This document shows, one piece after another, positions 36,500-47,145 of a DNA stretch of 64,000 nt. The notes under the pieces were generated by a model. It searched no databases. It saw nothing but the letters and a program-made list of their open reading frames with translations, and had not been told where the DNA came from. How positions within the stretch are numbered: the first letter of the stretch is position 1; every line of letters begins with the position of its first letter. The stretch is from contig NZ_BOVK01000052.1 of the NCBI RefSeq assembly GCF_018403685.1, forward strand, positions 1-64,000, given 5' to 3'. The translations under genes and the position numbers were made by a program. This stretch comes from Xylanibacillus composti (GTDB lineage: Bacteria > Bacillota > Bacilli > Paenibacillales > K13).

Positions 36500-38269
36500 C
36501 TACACCTCCATGGGGATGCGAAGCCGAATCGTCGTTCCCTTCCCGACCCCGCTCTCGATTTGCAGCCCGTACGCTTGTCCATAGGTCAACCGCAGCCGTT
36601 GCTGAACGTTGTGCAGCCCGATTCTCTGGGCTTCCTGATCTCCGATGGCCTGCTGAATTTCCTCCAGCTTGTCCGACGGCATCCCGCTGCCGTTGTCCCT
36701 CACCTCAACCTGCAGATGCCCATCCGTCAAGGCTGCGCATACGGCGATCATCCCTCCTTGATGCATTCCTTCCAAGCCGTGAATGACGGCGTTTTCTACC
36801 AATGGCTGAATGATCAATGGAGGCAGCTCCACAGCATTCGCAGCAGGCTCGACGTCAATCCGGTAAGCAAGCCTTGCGTCATGCCTGAACTTCTGGATTT
36901 CCAGATAACAGCGCACAATCTCGAGCTCCTCTTTCAACGCGATGGGCCTGCCTGTAATTTCCAGGTTTTTGCGCATCAGCTTGCCGAGCGTTTTCACCGT
37001 TTGCGCGATTTCCTTCTCCCCGCGAATATGCGCCTTCATGCGGATCGACTCAAGCGCATTGTACAGGAAATGCGGGTTGATCTGGCTGGCGAGCATCTTC
37101 AGCTTGATTTCGTTCTGCCTCAGCTCTAGCTGATTTTGCTGCTCCTGGGAAGTCCGAATTTCCTCCATCAAATTTTTGATGCTGTATACCATCTGGTTGA
37201 ATTGTCTCGAGATTTGCCCAATTTCGTCATGTCCGTCCACTTCGATGACAGAATTGAAGTTGCCGATCGAAACCTTGCCAATCTGCTTGCTCAGCCGCAG
37301 GAAACGCTTCGTCAGCATCATGCATATGAGCGAGATAAGAATGACGGAAACGGCAAAGCTGACCGCGATTACCGTAAAGCCGATCGTACCGATCCGATCG
37401 GCATCGCCGACTATGCTGTTGATCGGCAGGATCGTTGCAATTTGCAGCTGGTTGTAGCTGTTCTCCGGCATAATTGCCTCCACAAACACCTTCGAGCGCT
37501 CTCCCTTCACGCTCATCTCGTAAGCCCCTGGCGACAGTCCGGAAATTTCGCCCAGGTCTGTTTCCTCCAGTCTCGCACCAAGCATGCCTGGAAGATTGGA
37601 GGCAACCACAACCTGATGCTCGTCCAGCAGTATCGTATCGAACGGCTCCTGGCGCAGGATCGAGTTCAAGTAGTTGGTATCCAGCCCGATCAGCAGGACG
37701 CCCGTTTTGTTATATGCGCGGAAATAAATGCTGCGCACCAGGCTTAAGGAGTCCTTGGAGAAATAATGGGATTCTTTGAAATAATACCACCCGATTCGCC
37801 CCACGTTCTGGATGGCGGACTGGTACCAGAATGTCTGCGCAGTCACGGCATCCAAGGGATAGAACTCCCAGTTGTTGAGCAAGGTAGGGTTGTCGATGTA
37901 CAGCTTGATGCTGTTAATCTCTTGGTTAAAGTCGAGATATGTGCGAAAGGTATCGTACTGCTGATAGGCTTCGGTGATCTCGTAATGGCTCTGGTATGCC
38001 CGATTTGCCAGTTCCTCCAGCTTCGCGTCCAGCGAGATCCGGTGCGACAAGTCCATCGGCACTCCCAGCGCCTCAGCCGTTCGCTGCTTGACCCGTTCCA
38101 CGTTCTGATTGCTCTGCTCGTATGCGTTGTCCAGCGCCATCTGCCGGTACGCATTCACCATAAAGAAGCCGATCAGCATCAGCGGCACAATTACCGCAAC
38201 AATATAGGAAAGGATCATTTTGTTGCGCAGCTTCATATCATTCAGCTTGCGTATGAGCTTACGGATCAT
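36500..38269 (-). CDS. YesM-type sensor histidine kinase (module 2)
   Basis: 589 aa, start at the ATG at 38269, 8 nt after GGAGG; the TTG 15 bases earlier is part of that ribosome-binding site. Membrane helices near residues 15-38 and 290-312 flank a large extracellular region. HAMP with IEVDGHDEIGQIS, then QINPHFLYNALESIRM with the phospho-acceptor His, VENAVIHGLEGM (N box), DNGSGMP and KGTTIRLRIP. First gene of module 2, divergent from the GH3 gene. Ligand unknown. Confidence 0.93.
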   Translation of the reverse strand: MIRKLIRKLNDMKLRNKMILSYIVAVIVPLMLIGFFMVNAYRQMALDNAYEQSNQNVERVKQRTAEALGVPMDLSHRISLDAKLEELANRAYQSHYEITEAYQQYDTFRTYLDFNQEINSIKLYIDNPTLLNNWEFYPLDAVTAQTFWYQSAIQNVGRIGWYYFKESHYFSKDSLSLVRSIYFRAYNKTGVLLIGLDTNYLNSILRQEPFDTILLDEHQVVVASNLPGMLGARLEETDLGEISGLSPGAYEMSVKGERSKVFVEAIMPENSYNQLQIATILPINSIVGDADRIGTIGFTVIAVSFAVSVILISLICMMLTKRFLRLSKQIGKVSIGNFNSVIEVDGHDEIGQISRQFNQMVYSIKNLMEEIRTSQEQQNQLELRQNEIKLKMLASQINPHFLYNALESIRMKAHIRGEKEIAQTVKTLGKLMRKNLEITGRPIALKEELEIVRCYLEIQKFRHDARLAYRIDVEPAANAVELPPLIIQPLVENAVIHGLEGMHQGGMIAVCAALTDGHLQVEVRDNGSGMPSDKLEEIQQAIGDQEAQRIGLHNVQQRLRLTYGQAYGLQIESGVGKGTTIRLRIPMEV

Positions 38270-38340
38270 GCATGCTTCCTCCAAACAGGCTTCGCCCTTC
38301 AGGGAACAAGCGCCGCCATTGTTCCTACTCTTACATTCCC

Positions 38341-38354
38341 CGAAAGCGTTCTCA
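38341..38354. promoter_or_regulatory. cre-like site between module 2 and the GH3 gene
   Basis: CGAAAGCGTTCTCA matches the CcpA consensus at 13 of 14 positions. It lies 72 bp before the kinase start in the 364-bp divergent intergenic region (38270-38633). A second, weaker match (CTAAAGCGTTTTCC, 11 of 14) lies at 38398-38411. The spacing places both where they could act on the reverse-strand operon. Confidence 0.5.
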
Positions 38355-38538
38355 TTCCTGCACGGCCCGCTTGGCTTTCTTCGCCTGTACCTTCATACTA
38401 AAGCGTTTTCCGCTATTCTGAAATATGAGAAAATGGCCGTATATATAAGAATATGGAAGTCATGGGAAGGCGCCTAGTCCGCAATTCCCAAGCTTTTCGC
38501 TAATTGTCTATGGATTTGTTGGCCAATTGCTAGGGTAG

Positions 38539-38565
38539 TTGGGTGCGCCAGTATTTCGGTATAAT
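38539..38565 (+). promoter_or_regulatory. Possible promoter of the GH3 gene
   Basis: A perfect -10 TATAAT (38560-38565) with a weak -35 TTGGGT (38539-38544) at a short 15-bp spacing, about 70 bp before the start codon. Confidence 0.4.
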
Positions 38566-38633
38566 GGGGGATATGCTGCAGCCACGCTATTTTTGTATGC
38601 GGTTACATTTAATCCGAATGGAGGTTGCCTGAC

Positions 38634-41531
38634 ATGTCCACAGATTCTGTCTCCTGCTCGTTCCAGGATCACCGGCTTCCGTTAGAGGAGCGGGTGAACG
38701 ATCTTGTCTCCCGGCTTACACAGGAGGAGAAGGTTCTGCTCCTCTGTCAATATCAAGCGGAAATTCCCCGGCTCGGGATCAAGCCGTACAAGCACGGCAC
38801 AGAAGCCGCCCATGGCATTGCCTGGCTCGGCGAAGCGACGACCTTCCCGCAGCCGATCGGCTTGGCCTGCACCTGGAACAAGCAACTGCTAAGGCGAATC
38901 GGCAGTGTAATCGGGGACGAGGCGCGCGGCTTCTTCCGCAGAAACCCTGCTTTGCACGGCTTGACGTTATGGGCGCCGACAGTCGATCTGGAACGCGATC
39001 CGCGATGGGGACGCACAGAGGAAGCGTACGGCGAAGATCCGTTCCTTGCAGGCAAGCTGGCGTCCGCCCTTGTGCAGGGAATGCAGGGCGACCATCCCTT
39101 CTATTTGAAGGCGGTCGCTACTTTGAAGCATTTCCTTGGCAACAACAATGAGATCGATCGGGCCGCGTGCTCGATCAGCATCGATCCGCGCAATATGCGG
39201 GAATATTATTTGCGGGTTTTCGAGCGTCCTTTCAAGGAAGGCGGCGCGCTCTCGATGATGACGTCCTACAACGCGGTTAATGGAATTCCGACGAACCTGA
39301 ATCCGGACATTCGGCGTATTGTGAAGGATGAGTGGGGGATGAACGGCTTCATCGTAAGCGATGCGGGCGATGTGTTGGGCACAGTCCGCGACCACCGCTA
39401 TATGTCGAGCGACAAGGAAGCGGTTGCCGCTTCCATTCGCAGCGGGATTGACAGCATTACCGACGATCACGCCATCTCGCAGCAGGCGATTCGCGATGCG
39501 CTTGCGGACGGCCTGCTGAGCGAGAATGACCTCGACACGGCTCTGCGCAACACCTTCCGCGTCCGCTTCCGCTTGGGCGAGTTCGACCCGGAGGAGCTGA
39601 ACCCGTACGCAGCCATCCCCGAATCTGTCATTTGCCGCGAGGAGCATGCGCAGGTGTCGGTGCAGGCAGCAAGAGAGAATATCGTCCTGCTTAAGAACGA
39701 GCAAGGCGCGCTGCCGCTTGACGCGTCAAGGCTGTCCAAGGTGGCGGTCATCGGGCCGCTGGCGGACGCCGTTTATCGCGATTGGTACAGCGGAAGCTTT
39801 CCTTATGCCGTTACCCCGCTGGAAGGCATCCGCGCCAGATTGGGTGAAGCCGCGGTAGGCCACGCCAGCGGGTCGTCGGTTATGAAGCTGAAGTGTGCCC
39901 GAACCGGACACTATGTGCGCTTGTCCCCTGAAGGCCGCTTGGTCGCGGATACCGCGAAGGCTGAGCATGCCGAAGCCTTCGTGCTGACAGACTGGGGCTG
40001 GGACAGCCATACGCTGCAAGCGAAGACGACAGGCAAGTTCGTCACGACTGACGATGCCCATATGTACGCAACTGCAGATGAGATATTTGGCTGGTTTACG
40101 AAGGAAGTCGTGCACGTGTACCCGGCCGATCAGGACAGCATTGCCCTCACCACCTGGAATCGGCTGCCCGTCTGCTGTTCCGAGGACGGCAGCCTGGCGG
40201 TACTGACAGCGAACGGCCAGCCGGAGCTTGGGCCTGTCGGGATCGCCGGTGCAGTCAGCGCCGCGGACCGCGAGGAGTTGGCTGCCGCTGCCCGGCAGGG
40301 CGAACGCTTCGTGATGGAGATCGTCTCCGACGGCTTGGCGCTGGCGGCTGATGCGGCTGCAGAGGCAGACTCGGCTATTGTCGTAGTCGGCAACCACCCG
40401 CTGATTAACGGCAAGGAGACGATCGATCGCCCGGATATTACGCTCGCCGCCTCGCAGGAACGGCTCATCCGTGAAGTGCATGCGCGCAATCCGAACACAA
40501 TCGTCATCGTAGTCGGCAGCTACCCGTATGCCCTGAATCCAGTCAATGCCGAAATCCCGGCCATTCTGTACACGTCGCATGCAGGGCAAGAGCTCGGACG
40601 GGCGCTGGCCGATGCGCTATTCGGCGATGCGCCGCCTGCCGGACGGCTGAACTTCACCTGGTACCGCTCTGTGGACCAGCTGCCTGACTTGATGGATTAC
40701 GATATCATTCGCGGGGAGCGGACGTACCAGTACTTTACCGGAGAGCCGCTGTATCCGTTCGGCCATGGCCTCACCTATTCGCCGTTCGCTTACAGCTCGC
40801 TGCGGCTGAGCGCTTCGCGGATCTCGGCCGACGAAAGTCTGCGCGTCGCTGTTCGTGTGACGAACCAAGGGCCGTACGCAAGCGATGAAGTCGTGCAGCT
40901 TTATGTCCGCGCCGGCCAATCCAGAGTGAAGCGGCCGCTGAAGCAGCTGGCCGGCTTCGAGCGCGTGCATATCGCCGCAGGCGAAACGAAGGAGATTGCC
41001 TTCAAGCTTCCTGCCGCCGAGCTTGCGATCTGGGATGTAACCCGGGAGCGCTTCTGCGTGGAGAGCGGCAGGTATACGCTGATGGTCGGCAGGTCTTCCG
41101 CCGATATCCAGCTGAGCGAATCGTTCGACATAGTCGGCGAGACGATTCCGAACCGTGACCTCATGCGGGCTACGAAAGCTTTCAATTATGATGATTACTC
41201 TGCCTGCATCCTGCATGAAGGCGAGAACGGGCTCAGCTGCGTTGCCGCCACGCAGGAAGAGGGCGCATGGCTCTGCTATCGGTCAGCTGCCTTCGGACAG
41301 CCTGTTCAGTCCATCGCCCTGCGCGCCGCCTCGACCTGCGGCGGCTCCTTGGAAATCCGGCTCGCCGCACCCGACGGGGCACTCGCAGGCACCTGCACAA
41401 TCCCCGGCGCAGAAGCTGGTGGCACGTGGCAGAGCTTGACGGGCAGTGTGCATATCCCGGCAGGGGTGCACGATGTGTATTTCAAGCTGCATGGAGAGGT
41501 GCGGCTGACGACCTTTCAGTTTCTGTCCTGA
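38634..41531 (+). CDS. GH3 glycosidase with inserted fascin-like domain, FnIII and C-terminal CBM6
   Basis: 965 aa. The start is the ATG at 38634 with GGAGG 9 nt upstream. The N-terminal GH3 barrel has KHFLGNNNEIDR (substrate-binding KH motif) and nucleophile Asp243 in GFIVSDAGDVLG. The second GH3 domain is interrupted at about residues 417-535 by a region resembling a fascin/beta-trefoil fold (KLKCARTGHYVRLSPEG, LQAKTTGKFVTTDD), then resumes with DSAIVVVGNHPLINGKETID. An FnIII-like domain follows (VRVTNQGPYASDEVVQLYVR) and the last 105 residues look like a CBM6 (GSLEIRLAAPDG, GTWQSLTGSVHIPAGVHDVY). No signal peptide. Likely activity is beta-glucosidase, beta-xylosidase or alpha-arabinofuranosidase; the specificity is not readable. 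Confidence 0.9.
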   Translation: MSTDSVSCSFQDHRLPLEERVNDLVSRLTQEEKVLLLCQYQAEIPRLGIKPYKHGTEAAHGIAWLGEATTFPQPIGLACTWNKQLLRRIGSVIGDEARGFFRRNPALHGLTLWAPTVDLERDPRWGRTEEAYGEDPFLAGKLASALVQGMQGDHPFYLKAVATLKHFLGNNNEIDRAACSISIDPRNMREYYLRVFERPFKEGGALSMMTSYNAVNGIPTNLNPDIRRIVKDEWGMNGFIVSDAGDVLGTVRDHRYMSSDKEAVAASIRSGIDSITDDHAISQQAIRDALADGLLSENDLDTALRNTFRVRFRLGEFDPEELNPYAAIPESVICREEHAQVSVQAARENIVLLKNEQGALPLDASRLSKVAVIGPLADAVYRDWYSGSFPYAVTPLEGIRARLGEAAVGHASGSSVMKLKCARTGHYVRLSPEGRLVADTAKAEHAEAFVLTDWGWDSHTLQAKTTGKFVTTDDAHMYATADEIFGWFTKEVVHVYPADQDSIALTTWNRLPVCCSEDGSLAVLTANGQPELGPVGIAGAVSAADREELAAAARQGERFVMEIVSDGLALAADAAAEADSAIVVVGNHPLINGKETIDRPDITLAASQERLIREVHARNPNTIVIVVGSYPYALNPVNAEIPAILYTSHAGQELGRALADALFGDAPPAGRLNFTWYRSVDQLPDLMDYDIIRGERTYQYFTGEPLYPFGHGLTYSPFAYSSLRLSASRISADESLRVAVRVTNQGPYASDEVVQLYVRAGQSRVKRPLKQLAGFERVHIAAGETKEIAFKLPAAELAIWDVTRERFCVESGRYTLMVGRSSADIQLSESFDIVGETIPNRDLMRATKAFNYDDYSACILHEGENGLSCVAATQEEGAWLCYRSAAFGQPVQSIALRAASTCGGSLEIRLAAPDGALAGTCTIPGAEAGGTWQSLTGSVHIPAGVHDVYFKLHGEVRLTTFQFLS

Positions 41532-42016
41532 CCCCTGCACGATGTTCTGAACAATCGGCGGCACAATTAAAAAGGGTTGGGCGGAATGTCTTATTCCTGC
41601 CCAACCCTTGGATCTTCTTCGGCCTAGTTCGGGAAGAGTATCGGACGGCGTTTCCTCCAGAGTGACTGTTGACTGCCCCGCAATCGGGTACGCTTCCGTG
41701 ATTCCGTACCTCGATGATTCCATGAAGGACACCATGCCGCTCTTTTGCAGAGTACACACGCTCGAGATTGGCTTGCCGGGAGTCCAACAGAAGTCTAACG
41801 GAAGTCACAGCCCTTATTGGCCTCATTATTGCCGTTTCCCCGCTCTAACGGAACTCACAGCTCTTAATCGACGGATTGGGGGACATTCAGGCACAATATC
41901 GCAGCAATATGGTCGCTGGGTTCCGTTACAATTCCAAATGAGTCCAACTTAATCAATTAACGCCTCCCATTTCCGTTAGCATGCAGCTGCCCCGATATGT
42001 TGGAGGATTCCTCCTC
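41532..42016. other. Intergenic region with degenerate CTAACGGAA repeats
   Basis: 485 bp between the convergent GH3 and GH43 genes. After the GH3 terminator it holds two copies of a degenerate unit, CTAACGGAAGTCACAGCCCT (from 41795) and CTAACGGAACTCACAGCTCT (from 41845), exactly 50 bp apart, plus related TTCCGTTA words near 41925 and 41970. No convincing gene; the forward frame at 41608-41952 covers these repeats and has no family features. Confidence 0.5.
41572..41609 (+). terminator. Terminator of the GH3 gene
   Basis: AAGGGTTGGGC (41572-41582) pairs with GCCCAACCCTT (41599-41609), 11 bp perfect, extended inward by GGA/TCC. It lies 40 bp after the stop codon; the downstream tract is GGATCTTCTT and so only moderately T-rich. 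Confidence 0.75.
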
Positions 42017-42997
42017 TTATTTGTATGGATCTATCGTCTGGATCGTCCCGTCCTCGTTGTACTTCAGCTCTGTGTACTTGATACAGCGCTTATGGTTCAC
42101 GCCATTGGACAGCGAGCAGTCGTGATAGAACAAATACCATTTGTCCTCGAACTGAATGATCGAGTGATGCGTCGTCCAGCCAATGACCGGGGTCAGGATT
42201 GTACCCTTGAAGGTGAAAGGTCCAATCGGGCTGTCGCCCACCGCATAGACCAGCTTGTGCGTGCTGCCTGTAGAATAGGAAAGATAGTACTTCCCGTTGT
42301 ACTTGTGCATCCACGGTCCCTCGAAATATCTCCGGTCCTCGTCACCGGCCAGGATAGGCTTGCCTTGCTCGTCGACGATGGAAATTTCCTGCGGACTGCT
42401 TGCAAATTCGAGCATGTCCTCGCTCAGCAGCGCCACACGCGGACCAAGCGCAGGCTGATCGCCGGCAGGACCGTCTGCATCCGGCAAGAATGAGCCCGTC
42501 TGCCACTTCTCCAACTGACCGCCCCATAAGCCGCCGAAATACATGTAAGCGCGTTGATCATCGTCCACGAACACAGCCGGATCAATGCTGAAGCTGCCTT
42601 CTATATAATTCGGCTGCGGCTTGAACGGCCCCGCCGGCGATGAGCTTGTCGCTACGCCAATCCGGAAAATCCCTTCATGATCCCGCGCAGGAAAATACAA
42701 ATAATACGTATCATGCTTGCGAGCGGCATCCGGCGCCCAAAGCTGTTTGGAAGCCCACGGTATATCCTTCAAGTGAAGAGCCTGCCCGTGATCGACCACC
42801 GGGGATTCGAAATTGTCCATCGACAGAACATGATAATCTTCCATCAAATATTGATCCCCATTATCATTGCTGGGCCCGTCATGCTCGAAGTCGTGAGAGG
42901 GATAAATATAAATTTTGCCCTCAAAAACATGTGCAGAAGGATCCGCGGTATAGATGTGCGTCACTAACGGTTGGTTTGGTTTCGGTATGTTCTTCAT
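42017..42997 (-). CDS. GH43 family glycosidase (arabinofuranosidase/xylosidase type)
   Basis: 326 aa, single-domain GH43 propeller without a signal peptide, AAGGAG 7 nt before the start. Catalytic base Asp in YTADPSAHVF, the central Asp in SIDPAVFVDDD, and the acid Glu in YFEGPWMHKYNGKYYLSYS. The short form with DPSAHVFEGKIYIYPSHD at the N-terminus is common among cytoplasmic enzymes that cleave arabinose or xylose from short arabinoxylan fragments. The AraC-type regulator encoded upstream on the same strand (gap 124 bp) may control it. Confidence 0.9.
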   Translation of the reverse strand: MKNIPKPNQPLVTHIYTADPSAHVFEGKIYIYPSHDFEHDGPSNDNGDQYLMEDYHVLSMDNFESPVVDHGQALHLKDIPWASKQLWAPDAARKHDTYYLYFPARDHEGIFRIGVATSSSPAGPFKPQPNYIEGSFSIDPAVFVDDDQRAYMYFGGLWGGQLEKWQTGSFLPDADGPAGDQPALGPRVALLSEDMLEFASSPQEISIVDEQGKPILAGDEDRRYFEGPWMHKYNGKYYLSYSTGSTHKLVYAVGDSPIGPFTFKGTILTPVIGWTTHHSIIQFEDKWYLFYHDCSLSNGVNHKRCIKYTELKYNEDGTIQTIDPYK

Positions 42998-43121
42998 TTC
43001 GCAACTCCTTCATTCATATTCCATCAAGATATTCCTTACTATCATACTTGTATGAATAAAGGAACAACATGTATTCTTCTATGATTTCTTGCAGTTTTCT
43101 ATACCAACCGGAAAGTGAAAA

Positions 43122-44522
43122 TTACCGCAATTCCTGCACCGGCGGACTGTCCTCCTTCGATGAAGGCTTCACCAAAGCGGATGTTCGGTACTGATTCGGA
43201 CTGACACTGAAGGTTTTGCGAAATACCCTGCTGAAATACGTATAATCGGTATATCCCGATCGTTCGGCGATTTCATAAATTTTCATATTGGTTTCGCGAA
43301 GCAGCCTCCTCGCATGATGCATGCGGATTTGCGACAAATGCTGGGAAAAGGTGCGTCCGGTTTGCGAAGTGAACAGGGCACTCAGATAATTCGGGGTAAT
43401 CTCCATTCGCTTGGCCAGCTGGGCAAGCGATAGACCCGGATCTGTGTATTCCTCCTCCATGCAGCGGATCGCGTCGCGAATGATGCGATGGATGAAATCA
43501 CGCGACCGCCAAGCGGATAAAGGCTCGTTCAGGAATGTCTGCTTGCTGGCGCGATACAGCTTGGCTGCCTCAGCAATGTCCGAGGTAACGCCCTCCAGAG
43601 AGACGGCCACGCCTGTCTGGAGTTTCTTCTCCAGCACTGACTTGCACAGCCCCACATAGTCCTCCATGGGCGGCACAGTAAACTGGTTGGAAAAAACTAC
43701 GACATTCAGAATCGGCTCCCTTATCACCACTACAACCGTACCGAGCGCATCCAAGGCTTCTTCTAACGAAAGCTTTGCCGAGAATCGGGTTGTCTTGTCC
43801 CAGAACGTCTCTTCCAAGAAATGCACTGTATATACCCCAATCCAGCGAAAATGCGGCAACCATGCCTCATCGCGCGAGATTGCCGCAGTATGGCGGCTGT
43901 CCGCGAACAGTTCCTTGACTTTTTTCTCCATGAAGCTTCTTTCCCTAAATTGCAGTTGATCACGGGGCAGGACGAGCTCCTGCGGTCCCGCATCGACATT
44001 GCGTTCAGCCAGCGCCCATTCAACGAGGATCGTCGTTAACTGCAGGCCAACAACCCGATTCGTCGCCTCCATCCCGGCTGGAGGAGCGGATTGCTCCAGC
44101 GAGCGCACAAAAGGCTCCAGGCAGCGCCGTATTTTGCCATTCATCTCTGTACCTGATGCAATCAAGGTGCAATCCAGCTGTGCGAGCAGAGGGTAGAGCA
44201 CCTCGTCATCCATATCCACATGCAGGCTCATGTAGGTCATCGCGCCGTCGCCGCCGTTTCTGCTTGAATGCTGCGCCCATGGCGGAATATACAAGATATC
44301 TCCGGCGCGCTGCTTCCATTCCTTATCGCCAATAACAGTCGCTTGCTCCCCTTCCAGCACCAGATTAATCTCAAGAAAGTGATGGGCGTGCATGGGATAC
44401 TGCCAGCCCGGATCCACCATTCGCCAATGGGTGCCGTGAAGCTGAAAGCGAAAGAGATAATCCGGAATCGCAAATTCCTGTATGCTGTTCTCATATTTGC
44501 GGACGGTTGCTTTGCCCTCCAT
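43122..44522 (-). CDS. AraC-family transcriptional regulator with N-terminal cupin
   Basis: 466 aa. The N-terminal cupin barrel (about residues 35-110: YPMHAHHFLEINLVLEGEQA, GDILYIPPWAQHSS) probably binds a sugar; a long middle domain of unknown type follows (110-350), including a stretch like the central region of YesN-type regulators. The C-terminal AraC double helix-turn-helix is LAQLAKRMEITPNYLSALFT and IYEIAERSGYTDYTYFSRVF. Unlike the YesN proteins there is no receiver domain, so it senses its effector directly. Upstream of and co-directional with the GH43 gene, its likely target. Confidence 0.92.
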   Translation of the reverse strand: MEGKATVRKYENSIQEFAIPDYLFRFQLHGTHWRMVDPGWQYPMHAHHFLEINLVLEGEQATVIGDKEWKQRAGDILYIPPWAQHSSRNGGDGAMTYMSLHVDMDDEVLYPLLAQLDCTLIASGTEMNGKIRRCLEPFVRSLEQSAPPAGMEATNRVVGLQLTTILVEWALAERNVDAGPQELVLPRDQLQFRERSFMEKKVKELFADSRHTAAISRDEAWLPHFRWIGVYTVHFLEETFWDKTTRFSAKLSLEEALDALGTVVVVIREPILNVVVFSNQFTVPPMEDYVGLCKSVLEKKLQTGVAVSLEGVTSDIAEAAKLYRASKQTFLNEPLSAWRSRDFIHRIIRDAIRCMEEEYTDPGLSLAQLAKRMEITPNYLSALFTSQTGRTFSQHLSQIRMHHARRLLRETNMKIYEIAERSGYTDYTYFSRVFRKTFSVSPNQYRTSALVKPSSKEDSPPVQELR

Positions 44523-44994
44523 GTCATCACCTCGTTGGTATTATCGTGTGGACGCCACTATCATTAGGCTCTTTGGCTCCGGGACGAGCCGCGAACGCTT
44601 GCCTGCCATTCACTTGCATGCATGGAGTGTTCCACGAAGGTAACAAAAGCCTATACGTTAACTTCTACTTGCAACTATCGGAATCCTCCATGTCTGACTG
44701 CCAGTTCCTTGACAACCGTTTATGCCAGCAAAAAAATCCATCTACTCCCCAACTAAAAAAGAATAGACAAACGGTCATCCGCCGCCCCGTCCCCTGACGT
44801 TTCCAGCGGCCGTTTTAACGTGCAGGCCCGAGATTATGCTCCGCCCTTTCAGTCGTTTACGACAACCTCTATATGCCCGTAAACTAGTTTGCCAACTGTA
44901 TGCTTGCCCTCTTTCCGTTATACCGAGATTACTCTCAAGAAAAAACCATGGATTTCCGATAAATAGATTATATTAGGAAGAAAGGAGAGAGGGT
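44523..44994. other. Intergenic region
   Basis: 472 bp between the divergent AraC regulator and the small gene at 44995. I see no supported gene. The AT-rich end (44930-44990) probably holds the promoter of the downstream small gene (TATATT near 44970), but no clear -35 goes with it. Confidence 0.4.
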
Positions 44995-45351
44995 ATGAAT
45001 GCTTCACGAGCAGTAGACGCGTCTGGCAAGCTAACAGCTGAATTTGCTGCATATACAAAACTTACAGTTGCTAACCGTTTAATAAGCCAGATTCAAGGCC
45101 AAGCTCCAACTAAGACTACTTCCATGTCGTTCGAGGAATTTATGGACGCTTTGGAAAAGAATACAGCAGGGAAACCGGAGTATGCCAGACCAGTTCCCAA
45201 AACAGAAATCTCGAACAACCAAATCTACGCGCAGCATCACGGCTATGGGAATTTTCAACAAGTCCGGTTCAGCATAATTGAGGAAGCATATGCGCTAGGG
45301 CTTGTCGACCGAAATGGAGTCTTGATTTCTTCATTTGATTCCAAGGGCTGA
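44995..45351 (+). CDS. Small hypothetical protein
   Basis: 118 aa, with a strong ribosome-binding site (AAAGGAGAG) and a bidirectional terminator just downstream, so the gene is probably real. It is more AT-rich than its neighbours. Predicted soluble and mainly helical, with MSFEEFMDALEK and a C-terminal FSIIEEAYALGLVDRNGVLI segment that may be a small helix-turn-helix-like unit; no Cys, no membrane segment. I do not recognise the family. The middle PVPKTEISNNQIYAQHHGYG looks like a flexible linker. Convergent with the GH51 gene. Confidence 0.6.
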   Translation: MNASRAVDASGKLTAEFAAYTKLTVANRLISQIQGQAPTKTTSMSFEEFMDALEKNTAGKPEYARPVPKTEISNNQIYAQHHGYGNFQQVRFSIIEEAYALGLVDRNGVLISSFDSKG

Positions 45352-45383
45352 CACTTTGCATAAAGTTCAAGAATATATGATAA

Positions 45384-45431
45384 AAAGACTGCCTCCCGTA
45401 CAGCCGTAGTGTGCCTGCGGGGGCAGTCTTT
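45384..45431. terminator. Bidirectional terminator between the small gene and the GH51 gene
   Basis: AAAGACTGCC (45384-45393) and GGCAGTCTTT (45422-45431) pair perfectly, with further inner pairing (TCCCG/CGGGG). A-run before and T-run after make it usable from both sides. Confidence 0.85.
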
Positions 45432-45468
45432 ATTTGCAAATTGTTCATCAACTCCTGGCGTCAGCGAG

Positions 45469-47025
<1,557 letters not shown>

Positions 47026-47030
47026 TTAAC

Positions 47031-47059
47031 ATACTAGTTGCCTCCTTTCTTTTTGTCAA
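47031..47059 (-). promoter_or_regulatory. Promoter of the GH51 gene
   Basis: On the reverse strand, a consensus -35 TTGACA (47054-47059), 17-bp spacer and -10 TAGTAT (47031-47036), 48 bp before the start codon. Confidence 0.65.
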
Positions 47060-47101
47060 CATGAACTGGCCTCATTCCTGAAACTCTTCGCCGTAAGCTG
47101 C

Positions 47102-47130
47102 TTTTCATTCCCTTTCTTTTATTTTATAAT
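47102..47130 (+). promoter_or_regulatory. Promoter of the wHTH regulator gene
   Basis: -35 TTTTCA (47102-47107), 17-bp spacer, perfect -10 TATAAT (47125-47130). The start codon follows after about 16-36 bp depending on which start is used. The two divergent promoters lie 42 bp apart, so one regulator dimer between them could control both. Confidence 0.6.
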
Positions 47131-47145
47131 TATCTAAATTAGTTT

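Noticed and set aside
38967-39704. 245-aa frame antisense to the GH3 gene, and similar long antisense frames at 39726-40589, 15215-16609 and 19059-20183
   Set aside because: High-GC third positions open long antisense frames here; none has a ribosome-binding site or recognisable motifs.
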